From assembly GCF_900106015.1 (NCBI RefSeq), contig NZ_LT629797.1:1240001-1304000 (forward strand): 64,000 bases of DNA, in the 5' to 3' direction. The position numbers and the translations under genes were made by a program. Below, piece after piece: positions 51,240 through 58,167 of the stretch. The stretch comes from Pseudomonas sihuiensis (lineage in GTDB: Bacteria; Pseudomonadota; Gammaproteobacteria; Pseudomonadales; Pseudomonadaceae). Each line of letters begins with the position of its first letter. The stretch's first letter is position 1. The notes under the pieces were generated by a model that did not search any database, had not been told where the DNA came from, and was given only the letters and a program-made list of their open reading frames with translations.

Positions 51240-51262
51240 CCGTCTCAGTGGAATTGAGACGG
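51240..51262. promoter_or_regulatory. Operator-like inverted repeat before the XRE gene
   Basis: Perfect 8-bp arms CCGTCTCA and TGAGACGG with a 7-base centre, ending 2 bases before the XRE start codon. It covers the ribosome-binding position, so a bound repressor would block expression of its own gene; the likely binder is the XRE protein. Confidence 0.6.
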
Positions 51263-51264
51263 TC

Positions 51265-51495
51265 ATGGATAAGTTGGCGAAAGCGTTGGGCGAACGCATC
51301 CGAGCGCAGAGAAAGGCCTGCCGAATTTCTCAGGATGCCCTGGCGCTGGCCTGCAGCATCGACCGCAGCTACATGGGGCGGATCGAGCGGGGTGAAGTAA
51401 GCATCACCGTAGAGAAGCTGTATCGAATTGCATGCCAGCTTGCCTGTGACCCTGCTTACCTGCTACCGAAGTTGTCCGAACTTAAACCAACCTGA
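51265..51495 (+). CDS. XRE-family regulator (Cro/C1-type helix-turn-helix)
   Basis: 76 residues, almost entirely one HTH_3 domain (ALGERIRAQRKACRISQDALALACSIDRSYMGRIERGEVSITVEKLYRIACQL). It resembles restriction-modification controller proteins and small phage repressors. It is divergent from the helicase operon and directly behind an 8-bp inverted repeat, so autoregulation and control of the operon are likely. Confidence 0.88.
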   Translation: MDKLAKALGERIRAQRKACRISQDALALACSIDRSYMGRIERGEVSITVEKLYRIACQLACDPAYLLPKLSELKPT

Positions 51496-51588
51496 ACGAT
51501 CCTGGATTAAAAGTCGCAACTGGCCTCCGCGCGACGGGGCGAGTGATCCACGTGCTCAAGCAATGGTTTGCCGGCTTAGTCGTTTCAG

Positions 51589-52566
51589 TCAGGTTTGCTT
51601 TTTTGCTGGCGGAGTCGCTTTATCTACTGCCGCGGTTGCGCGCTGGGCTCTGTGCGACTGCCGAGAGGTGCCTTGCCTGACCTTGGCCTGGCTCAAGCTG
51701 TCTAGTTCGCTCTGTAGATTCTGATTGCGTTGCTGCAGGACCAGCTTGACGGCTTCTGACGCGCTGAACTGGCTCTGCAGAGCTTCCAGAGCCTGAGCTT
51801 TCTGATCCAGCAGACGTTGCTTGGCCTGCTGGTCCCTGTGCAACTGCCTTGCTTCGGTGAGAAGGCGTGCGTTGTCGCGATTCAGTTGGGTCAGCTCGTC
51901 CTGCTTGATGATCAACGTCTGCTGCAGCTGGCGAATTTCCAGCTGCAACTGTTGCGCCTGCGACTCGTGTCGGCGCTGTTCCTGCTCACGCTGCTCCTTG
52001 CTGGCCTGCCGGTAGTGCTCCAGTGTGTTACGCGCATGTCGGTGTTTTTCCTCCAGCGAGTGGATCTGTGCATCGCGATCCTTGAGCCGATCCTCCAGGT
52101 CGCGATTGGCCTGCTGCAGGCGGGCATTCTCGACCTCGGCTTGCTGCCGTAGCTCGCGTAACTGTTGCAACTCATGGTCAGTGGCCTGAAATCGTTCGGC
52201 GTCGAGCGCTGTCTGGCCTTCCAGTTGTTGGATGCGGCTCTCGGCCTGCCGAATCCGCTGCTGGTAGTCGATCCGCTCGCGCTCCAACAACTCTCGCTCC
52301 CCGGCAACAACGGCTTGCGCTTCTTCTTGCAATTGGTCGGCCAGTTGGTTCACCAAGTTAGTCAGTTGCTCGCTCAGAGCAAGCGGTACTGCTCCACGAC
52401 CACTGTCGGCGGCCTCCAGCTCTTTCAGGTAACGGTGAATGGTGGTCTTTGAACCGGTATTGCCCAGCTCAACCCGTACCGCATCGATGCTCGGGTACTC
52501 GCCGCGGGCGAGGAGGGTAGTGCGTGCCTTCTGCACCACCGCCTTGTTGATACCGCCGCGTGCCAT
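51589..52566 (-). CDS. tnpT: Cointegrate resolution protein T (KfrA-N/coiled-coil)
   Basis: 325 residues. The N-terminal KfrA_N-type DNA-binding domain (about 1-60, MARGGINKAVVQKARTTLLARGEYPSIDAVRVELG) is followed by a very long coiled coil (about 60-300) and a basic tail. Its size and its position divergent from a tyrosine recombinase match TnpT of the Tn4651/Tn4652 group of the Tn3 family. In that group TnpT binds the resolution site and stimulates TnpS. Its own promoter and the presumed rst site lie in the 179-base gap to tnpS. A plasmid KfrA-like role is the alternative, but context favours TnpT. Confidence 0.82.
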   Translation of the reverse strand: MARGGINKAVVQKARTTLLARGEYPSIDAVRVELGNTGSKTTIHRYLKELEAADSGRGAVPLALSEQLTNLVNQLADQLQEEAQAVVAGERELLERERIDYQQRIRQAESRIQQLEGQTALDAERFQATDHELQQLRELRQQAEVENARLQQANRDLEDRLKDRDAQIHSLEEKHRHARNTLEHYRQASKEQREQEQRRHESQAQQLQLEIRQLQQTLIIKQDELTQLNRDNARLLTEARQLHRDQQAKQRLLDQKAQALEALQSQFSASEAVKLVLQQRNQNLQSELDSLSQAKVRQGTSRQSHRAQRATAAVDKATPPAKKQT

Positions 52567-52592
52567 GTTGCTCTCCTACGATTTCGTACTGT

Positions 52593-52609
52593 AATACATA
52601 TGCTGTATT
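52593..52609. promoter_or_regulatory. Inverted repeat in the tnpT-tnpS gap (TnpT-site candidate)
   Basis: AATACA and TGTATT around five bases, in the AT-rich stretch just upstream of tnpT. It is a plausible binding site for TnpT and overlaps the tnpT promoter region. Confidence 0.4.
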
Positions 52610-52660
52610 TACATACTATATTTGATAAGGTTTTTACACTAGATGGACGCTTACCTAAAA

Positions 52661-52683
52661 TTGGATAATGACGAATTATCCAA
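52661..52683. other. Presumed rst core, TnpS recombination site
   Basis: Perfect 9-bp arms TTGGATAAT and ATTATCCAA with a GACGA centre, between the divergent tnpT and tnpS. Tyrosine recombinases act on such short inverted arms around a small spacer, and in Tn4651 the resolution site lies in this same gap. Confidence 0.65.
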
Positions 52684-52745
52684 GGTGAAGCGCCATTTTC
52701 GTCGTTTGGCAGTCGCTCACCGGTACACCAAGGGGATGCGCTCAG

Positions 52746-53705
52746 ATGAGCCAGGAGATTGAGCGGTACCTGCAGGCCGGCACCCGCGCCAACACGCGGC
52801 GCAGCTACCAGCAGGCGCTTGAGCACTTCGAGGTGACTTGGGGCGGCTTCTTGCCGGCGACCAGCGATGCCATCGTGCGCTACCTGGTCGACCACGCCGC
52901 CACGCTGTCCAGCAACACGCTCAAGCTGCGCCTGGCAGCCCTGGCGCAGTGGCATGTCAGCCAGGGTTTTCCGGATCCAACCAAGACCCCACTGGTCCGT
53001 CAGGTCCTCAAAGGCATCCGTACGCTGCATCCGCGTCAGGAGAAGCAGGCCGAACCCTTGCAGCTGCGCCAGCTCGAGCAGTGCGTGTTGTGGTTGGAGC
53101 GGACTGGCGATCAGGCCCGTGCCGAGGACGACTGGCCGCGGATGCTGCGCTGTTGGCGTGACCGCGCGTTGATCCTGATCGGCTTCTGGCGGGCGTTCCG
53201 CAGTGATGAGTTGTGCCGCCTACGAGTCGAGCACATCCAGGTAAGGCCTGGGGAGGGCATGCAACTGTTCCTACCCTGGAGCAAAGGTGACCGGGACAAC
53301 CAAGGCCAGACCTTTAGCGCGCCGGCGCTGGCCAGGCTGTGCCCGGTACAGGCCTACGTCGACTGGATCAGCCTGGCGGGCATTGCGCGCGGGCCGGTCT
53401 TCCGTGGAGTTGATCGCTGGGGGCACTTAGGTGAGCAGGGTTTGCACCCAAATAGCGTTGTCCCACTCATGCGCGCCGTCCTGCAGGCGGCAGGGCTGCC
53501 TGCGGAGCTGTACAGTAGCCACTCGCTGCGCCGCGGTTTTGCCACCTGGGCTACCCGCAGCGGCTGGGATCTCAAAGCACTGATGCAGTACGTTGGCTGG
53601 AGCGATGGTCAATCCGCATTGCGCTATGTCGAGAGCACAGGAGTGTTCCCTGGGCAGCTGAGTGCGCTACAACATATCTCAAACTGGCCCGAGGGACTGC
53701 CATAA
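52746..53705 (+). CDS. tnpS: Cointegrate resolvase TnpS (tyrosine recombinase)
   Basis: 319 residues. It has an N-terminal SAM-like core-binding domain (about 1-95) and a catalytic domain with R152 (AFRSDEL), H259 and R262 (SHSLRRG), W285 and the nucleophile Y294 (LRYVES), so it should be active. Its length and its divergent partner match TnpS of Tn4651-type transposons, which resolve cointegrates at rst. No tnpA transposase is found in the window, so the parent transposon either extends past the right edge or has lost it. Confidence 0.87.
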   Translation: MSQEIERYLQAGTRANTRRSYQQALEHFEVTWGGFLPATSDAIVRYLVDHAATLSSNTLKLRLAALAQWHVSQGFPDPTKTPLVRQVLKGIRTLHPRQEKQAEPLQLRQLEQCVLWLERTGDQARAEDDWPRMLRCWRDRALILIGFWRAFRSDELCRLRVEHIQVRPGEGMQLFLPWSKGDRDNQGQTFSAPALARLCPVQAYVDWISLAGIARGPVFRGVDRWGHLGEQGLHPNSVVPLMRAVLQAAGLPAELYSSHSLRRGFATWATRSGWDLKALMQYVGWSDGQSALRYVESTGVFPGQLSALQHISNWPEGLP

Positions 53706-53707
53706 GA

Positions 53708-53720
53708 CCGCCTTCGGCGG
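53708..53720. terminator. Small GC hairpin after tnpS
   Basis: CCGCC and GGCGG around TTC, directly after the tnpS stop and before the convergent copS stop. No T run, so only a weak terminator candidate. Confidence 0.35.
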
Positions 53721-53767
53721 CCCCGATCCGCACCTAGCCGCGCACTGGGAACACCAGCCAAGTTGGG

Positions 53768-55183
53768 CTAGCGGTTGGCAGTAGCCGACTTACCGCCAGA
53801 CCGACAACAGTGGTGATGGGGGAATTCGATATGAAAGCCCGTGAGACCCGCCGCTGAAGTACACCAGATGCGGCCTTTGTGAGCCTCAATGATGGAGCGG
53901 GTGATGGCAAGACCGAGCCCGGCATTGCTCGGGCTTCCCTCCCGCCGAGCGGGGTCAACCCGGTAAAAGCGGTCGAAGAGCTTCTCTAGATGCTCTGAGC
54001 TGATTGTGTCCCCTGGGTTCTCAATGCTGAAGGTTGTGGAGCCCGCTGTCTCGCGGATCAAAACCGAAATTGTATGTCCCGCCGGCGTGTAGCGCAGTGC
54101 ATTGGACAGCAAGTTGGAGAGTGCACGATCAAGCATCAGCCGATCTCCCAGCACTTGGCCTGTGCCTGTGAGCGATAGTTCAATGCCATGTTCTTCGGCC
54201 AGAAGGTGGTAGTAGTCAAACAGCTTGAAGACTACGTCGGCCAGTTCGATCCTGGCCTGCTCGGGGATGATCAGGCCATTATCAGCCTTGGCCAAGAAAA
54301 GCATGTCATCAATCATCCGAGACATGCGCTTCAAGTCCTCCAGGTTGGAGTAGAGATTCTCTTCATAGGCATTGATATCGCGTTTCTTGCTCAGCACGAC
54401 CTCGGTGTGGGTCATCAGGTTGCTAACGGGCGTGCGTAGCTCGTGGGCAATGTCGGCCGAAAAATTGGAGAGCCTAACGAAGGCATCCTCTAGCCGAGCC
54501 AACATCGCATTGAAGGATAGAACCAGTTGCTGAAGTTCCCGCGGCACTGGTTCGAGAGGGATTCGTTCCTGTAACGAGCGAGCGGACATCCCGGAGGCCA
54601 CATGAGTGACTTGCCGCAGAGGCCTAAGGCCGCTGCGAGCAACCACCCAGCCGAGCGCGGCACTGAACAGGGCACTGATGACCAATCCAATCCAGAACCA
54701 TCGTTGCAGCGTGTCGAAAAAGTGTGTGTGATTGGTGACGTCAAGAATCAGCAAAGCTGTGAGCGGCTCAGCCTGATCGGCTACCGAGATTTGCGCCGTC
54801 ATGCCGCGGTACATGTGTTGGCCGTTCTGCCACTCCCACATGCTCTGCTCATTTTCACGTCTGAAACGCTCTGGTACTTCGACTGCTCTGGGGTCGGAGA
54901 ACAGTACGGAACCGTCACTGGCCAGGATAGTGGCCGCCAGATCCTGATGGGCTCCCAGCAAGGCTCGCAACTGCGGTAATTCTTCCGAAAGGCTCGCTTC
55001 ACCGCGAGCATTGTTGAGGATATGTTTGGCGGATTCGAGTTTCTCCACCAGGGCCTGCCGATCCAGCATCTTGAAGTGGTGCTGGCTGAGCATATTGAAA
55101 CTCAGCCCTGCTACCGTCAGGACTGCAATTACCGCGGACATGAACATCAGGCTCATGCGTGCTGTCAGCGAAAGGTGCTTCAT
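53768..55183 (-). CDS. copS: Copper-sensing histidine kinase CopS/CusS type
   Basis: 471 residues. Two membrane segments (about 10-30 and 160-182) enclose a periplasmic sensor, followed by HAMP and HisKA with H247 in FSADIAHELRTPVSN. A HATPase domain with NLLSNALRYTPAG and GLGLAITRSI completes it. It fits heavy-metal sensor kinases of the CusS/CopS type. A GTG at 55189 overlaps the copR stop, but GGAG placed six bases before ATG 55183 favours the latter. It phosphorylates CopR, with which it is co-transcribed. Confidence 0.9.
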   Translation of the reverse strand: MKHLSLTARMSLMFMSAVIAVLTVAGLSFNMLSQHHFKMLDRQALVEKLESAKHILNNARGEASLSEELPQLRALLGAHQDLAATILASDGSVLFSDPRAVEVPERFRRENEQSMWEWQNGQHMYRGMTAQISVADQAEPLTALLILDVTNHTHFFDTLQRWFWIGLVISALFSAALGWVVARSGLRPLRQVTHVASGMSARSLQERIPLEPVPRELQQLVLSFNAMLARLEDAFVRLSNFSADIAHELRTPVSNLMTHTEVVLSKKRDINAYEENLYSNLEDLKRMSRMIDDMLFLAKADNGLIIPEQARIELADVVFKLFDYYHLLAEEHGIELSLTGTGQVLGDRLMLDRALSNLLSNALRYTPAGHTISVLIRETAGSTTFSIENPGDTISSEHLEKLFDRFYRVDPARREGSPSNAGLGLAITRSIIEAHKGRIWCTSAAGLTGFHIEFPHHHCCRSGGKSATANR

Positions 55184-55185
55184 AT

Positions 55186-55863
55186 TCACTCCGGCGCATC
55201 CATCATGTATCCCATGCCGCGGGCGGTATGAATCAGCTTGAGATCGAAATCGTCATCGATTTTTGCGCGTAGCCGGCGTACCGCGACCTCAATGACATTG
55301 GTGTCGCTGTCGAAGTTCATGTCCCAAACCTGAGAGGCAATCAGCGACTTCGGGAGCACTTCACCGCGTCGGCGCAGCAGTAACTCCAGTAGTGAAAATT
55401 CCTTCGCCGTCAGGTCAATTCTTTTCCCGCCCCGGACAGCACGTCGCTTCATCAGATCGACTTCCAGATCGGCAATTTTCATGGTGGTCTGCGTCGGCGA
55501 ACCATTACCTCTGCGCAACAGCGTTCTGACCCTGGCCAGAAGCTCTGAGAAAGCAAATGGCTTGATCAGGTAGTCGTCCGCACCCAGCTCCAACCCTTTA
55601 ACGCGGTCTTCCACACCATCGCGTGCCGTCAAGAACAGTACGGGGACGTCTTTTCCTGCTGCGCGCAACATGCGCAGCACTTCCCAACCGTCCAGCCCAG
55701 GCATCATTACATCCAGAATTAGCAGGTCATAGGCTTCGCTAAGTGCATGCTGAAGGGCATCTGTACCGGTCATAACCCGGTCGACATTGAACCCAGCCTC
55801 GGTGAGACCTTGCTGGAGGTACGTACCGGTTTTGGGTTCGTCTTCAGCTACCAGTAGTTTCAT
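55186..55863 (-). CDS. copR: Copper response regulator CopR (OmpR family)
   Basis: 225 residues. A receiver domain with phospho-acceptor D51 ([15 protein letters not shown]) is followed by an OmpR/PhoB-type winged helix ([34 protein letters not shown]). The sequence pattern is that of CopR/CusR, activators of copper-resistance genes. It is divergent from the island's effector genes. Three copies of a shared promoter element in front of those genes are its presumed binding sites. Confidence 0.92.
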   Translation of the reverse strand: MKLLVAEDEPKTGTYLQQGLTEAGFNVDRVMTGTDALQHALSEAYDLLILDVMMPGLDGWEVLRMLRAAGKDVPVLFLTARDGVEDRVKGLELGADDYLIKPFAFSELLARVRTLLRRGNGSPTQTTMKIADLEVDLMKRRAVRGGKRIDLTAKEFSLLELLLRRRGEVLPKSLIASQVWDMNFDSDTNVIEVAVRRLRAKIDDDFDLKLIHTARGMGYMMDAPE

Positions 55864-55926
55864 GTGTGCAGACTCCAAAAGTCGGGTGGCCTGAGTTTGC
55901 AGGCAAACCGCGGCCCCAACCAGAAG

Positions 55927-55981
55927 CTTACGAAAATGTAATTCTGACTTCAGCTCATTGACAGGGTGGCTTGTCTAGGGT
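55927..55981 (+). promoter_or_regulatory. Copper promoter 1 (CopR box with -10) for the 56070 gene
   Basis: CTTAC, six bases, GTAATTCT, three bases, TTCAGC; then 21 bases and the -10-like TAGGGT at 55976-55981. The same layout recurs upstream of both cupredoxin genes. TTAC-N6-GTAA resembles the cop/pco box bound by CopR/PcoR-type regulators. No good -35 sits 17 bases before the -10, in line with activator-dependent transcription. Confidence 0.7.
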
Positions 55982-56069
55982 GCAAGCATGAGTACTAGGT
56001 TGTGCTCTCGGCCCTCGACAGACCAAAAGCAGAGGTGCCGGCCATAGTTTGCACTGATGGAGACTGCCC

Positions 56070-56429
56070 ATGAAATCGCTGAAACCTTTGCTTCTGGTTG
56101 GTTCGCTACTGCTGTCTTCCATGGCTTGGGCCGAAGGGGGCAGCGACCGTGTATTCGAGCGCATCCAGCAGATGCGCGACAAAGCAGAAGCCGTGCTGAT
56201 CCAGGCGGAGAAGGCCCCGGTCGGCGAGCGGCATGTGCACATGAAGGAGCATATGAACATGCTCGAAGACATCATGAGCCAGCTGCACAACGAACATCCC
56301 GCGCCAAACATGTCTGCCGAAGAGCATCTGGCCTGGATGGAAAAGCATGACAAGCTGGTAGACGACGTGCTGGCTCAAATGATCCGCGAGCACAAGCTAA
56401 TGATGGCCGACAAAGAGTGCCATCGATAA
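56070..56429 (+). CDS. Small periplasmic Met/His-rich protein of the copper island
   Basis: 119 residues. The signal peptide MKSLKPLLLVGSLLLSSMAWA ends at about residue 21. The mature part is helical and rich in Met, His and Glu (HVHMKEHMNMLEDIMSQLHNEH, HKLMMADKECH), suited to bind Cu(I) or Cu(II) loosely. I do not recognise a named family. It is the first gene behind copper promoter 1 and is followed by a hairpin terminator, so it is its own unit within the island. A periplasmic copper-buffering role is inferred. Confidence 0.7.
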   Translation: MKSLKPLLLVGSLLLSSMAWAEGGSDRVFERIQQMRDKAEAVLIQAEKAPVGERHVHMKEHMNMLEDIMSQLHNEHPAPNMSAEEHLAWMEKHDKLVDDVLAQMIREHKLMMADKECHR

Positions 56430-56477
56430 GGATTTTCCCATCTTCCAGGCCTTCCGTGATTGCTCCTTTGGCCTAGC

Positions 56478-56503
56478 GGCGCCTTTATGGCGCCGTGCTT
56501 TTT
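56478..56503 (+). terminator. Terminator after the small periplasmic protein gene
   Basis: GGCGCC arms (56478-56483 and 56489-56494) around TTTAT, with flanking AGC and a downstream CTTTTT. 48 bases after the stop. Confidence 0.65.
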
Positions 56504-56508
56504 CCCAG

Positions 56509-56563
56509 CTGACGCAATTGTAGTTTTGGGGTCAGCGGCCTGGCAGCAAGCGGGGAATAGCAT
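56509..56563 (+). promoter_or_regulatory. Copper promoter 2 (CopR box with -10) for cupredoxin 1
   Basis: CTGAC, six bases, GTAGTTTT, three bases, GTCAGC; then 21 bases and the -10-like TAGCAT at 56558-56563. Spacing is identical to promoters 1 and 3. Confidence 0.75.
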
Positions 56564-56595
56564 GAGATTTCCAGCACCCATCTCGAGGTCTCACC

Positions 56596-57153
56596 ATGAA
56601 ACGCTTACCCCTTAAACTGCTGATCAGCACTCTGTTCATCAGCACCACCTTTCCGGCATTTGCCGAGGTCGGCGGCAGTAGCAATGGCATTGGGCAGCAG
56701 GCCCAGGCGACGCCAGCGACTCGTACCATCTTGGTAAAGATGGACGACATCAACTACAGCCAGAAAACGATCGATGTGAAGCCAGGTGAAACCGTGCGCT
56801 TCGTTCTGAAGAACGAGGGCGCGTTGATGCACGAGTTCAACATCGGGCAGGCAGCGTCCCAGCTGGAGCACCAGCGCAAGATGGCGTCCTTGTTCAAGGA
56901 CGGCACACTGACCCCGACCGGCATGGCCGAGCGCATTGTCTGGCATGAGCGTTATGGCACGGGAGACTCCAACCCTCCAGGCTATCCGGAAGTCATCAAA
57001 GCCAAGCATGACGACCCGAACGCGGTTCTCGTCGAGCCCGGCACAACCAAAGAGTTCGTGTGGACCTTCCCTAAGGCGGGCAGTTTGAGCTTCGCCTGTA
57101 CATTGCCTGGGCATTACCAGGCGGGGATGGTCGGTGAGTTTGCTCTGCGTTAG
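56596..57153 (+). CDS. Periplasmic cupredoxin (CopI-like) 1
   Basis: 185 residues. A signal peptide of about 23 residues is followed by a plastocyanin/azurin-like fold. The type 1 copper ligands are present: His in ALMHEFN, then Cys, His and Met in FACTLPGHYQAGM. A loop of about 50 residues between the two halves carries a further His-containing stretch (WHERYGTGDSN). Such proteins help tolerate copper in the periplasm, for example CopI of Vibrio and Rubrivivax. It has its own CopR-type promoter and a paralogue directly downstream. Confidence 0.85.
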   Translation: MKRLPLKLLISTLFISTTFPAFAEVGGSSNGIGQQAQATPATRTILVKMDDINYSQKTIDVKPGETVRFVLKNEGALMHEFNIGQAASQLEHQRKMASLFKDGTLTPTGMAERIVWHERYGTGDSNPPGYPEVIKAKHDDPNAVLVEPGTTKEFVWTFPKAGSLSFACTLPGHYQAGMVGEFALR

Positions 57154-57159
57154 TCCGGC

Positions 57160-57199
57160 ATCGGTGCTACCCGTTGGCCGCGAGCTGGGTAGCACCGAT
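57160..57199 (+). terminator. Long hairpin between the two cupredoxin genes
   Basis: Perfect 13-bp arms ATCGGTGCTACCC and GGGTAGCACCGAT with a 14-base loop, 6 bases after the first cupredoxin stop and 9 bases before copper promoter 3. No T run, but it probably separates the two transcripts. Confidence 0.65.
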
Positions 57200-57208
57200 C
57201 TGACGAAC

Positions 57209-57263
57209 CTTACTGCGATGTAGTTTTCACGTCAGCGTACCGCCAGCTGCACCTCATTAGCAT
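57209..57263 (+). promoter_or_regulatory. Copper promoter 3 (CopR box with -10) for cupredoxin 2
   Basis: CTTAC, six bases, GTAGTTTT, three bases, GTCAGC; then 21 bases and the -10-like TAGCAT at 57258-57263. Identical spacing to promoters 1 and 2. Confidence 0.75.
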
Positions 57264-57300
57264 CGGGACTCATCCCTCCTCAACACCTCAGAGGCACACC

Positions 57301-57834
57301 ATGAAACTCAGACCCGCTTTCATAATCACCACCCTTGGCTTGCTGCTCAGTGCTGCCAATGCGCTGGCCAGCCCGGGCCACAAGAAAGACAGTATTGGGC
57401 AACCGGGAGACGGTCAGGCAGTAGATCGCACCATCGAAGTCCGGATGGGGGACATCTTCTTCGAACCCAAAGCAATGGAGATCAAAGCAGGCGAGACAGT
57501 TCGCTTCGTCCTGAAAAATGACGGTGCACTGCTACACGAATTCAATCTTGGCAAAGCGGCATCCCATGCCGCGCACCAGAAAGAGATGGCTGCGATGTTT
57601 CAGAACGGCACGCTGTCCCCGACTGCAGCGCATGACATGAGCAAAATGGACCACGCCATGGGCGGCATGAAGATGGTCGGCATGGAGCACGACGATCCCA
57701 ACAGCGTTCTGGTCGAGCCAGGTGCACGCGAAGAGCTGATCTGGACCTTCTCCGACGCTACTGATCTGGAGTTCGCCTGCAATATTCCAGGACATTATCA
57801 GTCGGGAATGGTCGGTAAGGTGACCGTACGCTGA
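57301..57834 (+). CDS. Periplasmic cupredoxin (CopI-like) 2
   Basis: 177 residues, a paralogue of the gene just upstream. Signal peptide of about 23 residues. Type 1 copper ligands: His in ALLHEFN, then Cys, His and Met in FACNIPGHYQSGM. The central loop differs from paralogue 1: it is Met/His-rich (MSKMDHAMGGMKMVGMEHDD) and could bind extra Cu(I). The two genes share ETVRFVLKN(E/D)GAL, pointing to a tandem duplication followed by loop divergence. It leads into the DUF2933 and ATPase genes, and no further copper box precedes those, so they may be read from this promoter. Confidence 0.87.
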   Translation: MKLRPAFIITTLGLLLSAANALASPGHKKDSIGQPGDGQAVDRTIEVRMGDIFFEPKAMEIKAGETVRFVLKNDGALLHEFNLGKAASHAAHQKEMAAMFQNGTLSPTAAHDMSKMDHAMGGMKMVGMEHDDPNSVLVEPGAREELIWTFSDATDLEFACNIPGHYQSGMVGKVTVR

Positions 57835-57913
57835 ACTCCATTGATACGCGTCAACTCTGCCTGGCCAGAGTAACCTATGCTGATTCTATGGTCATTGAAC
57901 CGAGGCTATTGTC

Positions 57914-58162
57914 ATGGATCACACGCACCACACTGGCACTACGGAACCACCTTTTTGGAAGAGCAAGATTGGCATTGCTCTGATCATGCTGGCCGTAATC
58001 GGCATCTTCTATGTAGCGCGTGAGCATTACGGTCATCTTTCGCAGGCCCTGCCGTACCTCATCCTGCTGCTATGCCCGCTGATGCATCTGTTTGGCCACA
58101 ATCACGGCGGGCACTCCCACTCCAGCAGCACCGCTGTTTCCAAGGACGAAGAAAGGACATAG
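57914..58162 (+). CDS. DUF2933 small membrane protein
   Basis: 82 residues. Two hydrophobic segments (about 17-35 and 42-60) sit between a His-rich start ([15 protein letters not shown]) and a His-rich tail ([14 protein letters not shown]). This is the DUF2933 pattern, commonly found next to copper and silver resistance ATPases. Metal binding by the His clusters is likely but its function is unproven. It ends 5 bases before the copper ATPase start. Confidence 0.85.
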   Translation: MDHTHHTGTTEPPFWKSKIGIALIMLAVIGIFYVAREHYGHLSQALPYLILLLCPLMHLFGHNHGGHSHSSSTAVSKDEERT

Positions 58163-58167
58163 ATCGC

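Noticed and set aside
53734..53958. Short - strand frame over the end of copS
   Set aside because: Out-of-frame shadow of the kinase C-terminus.
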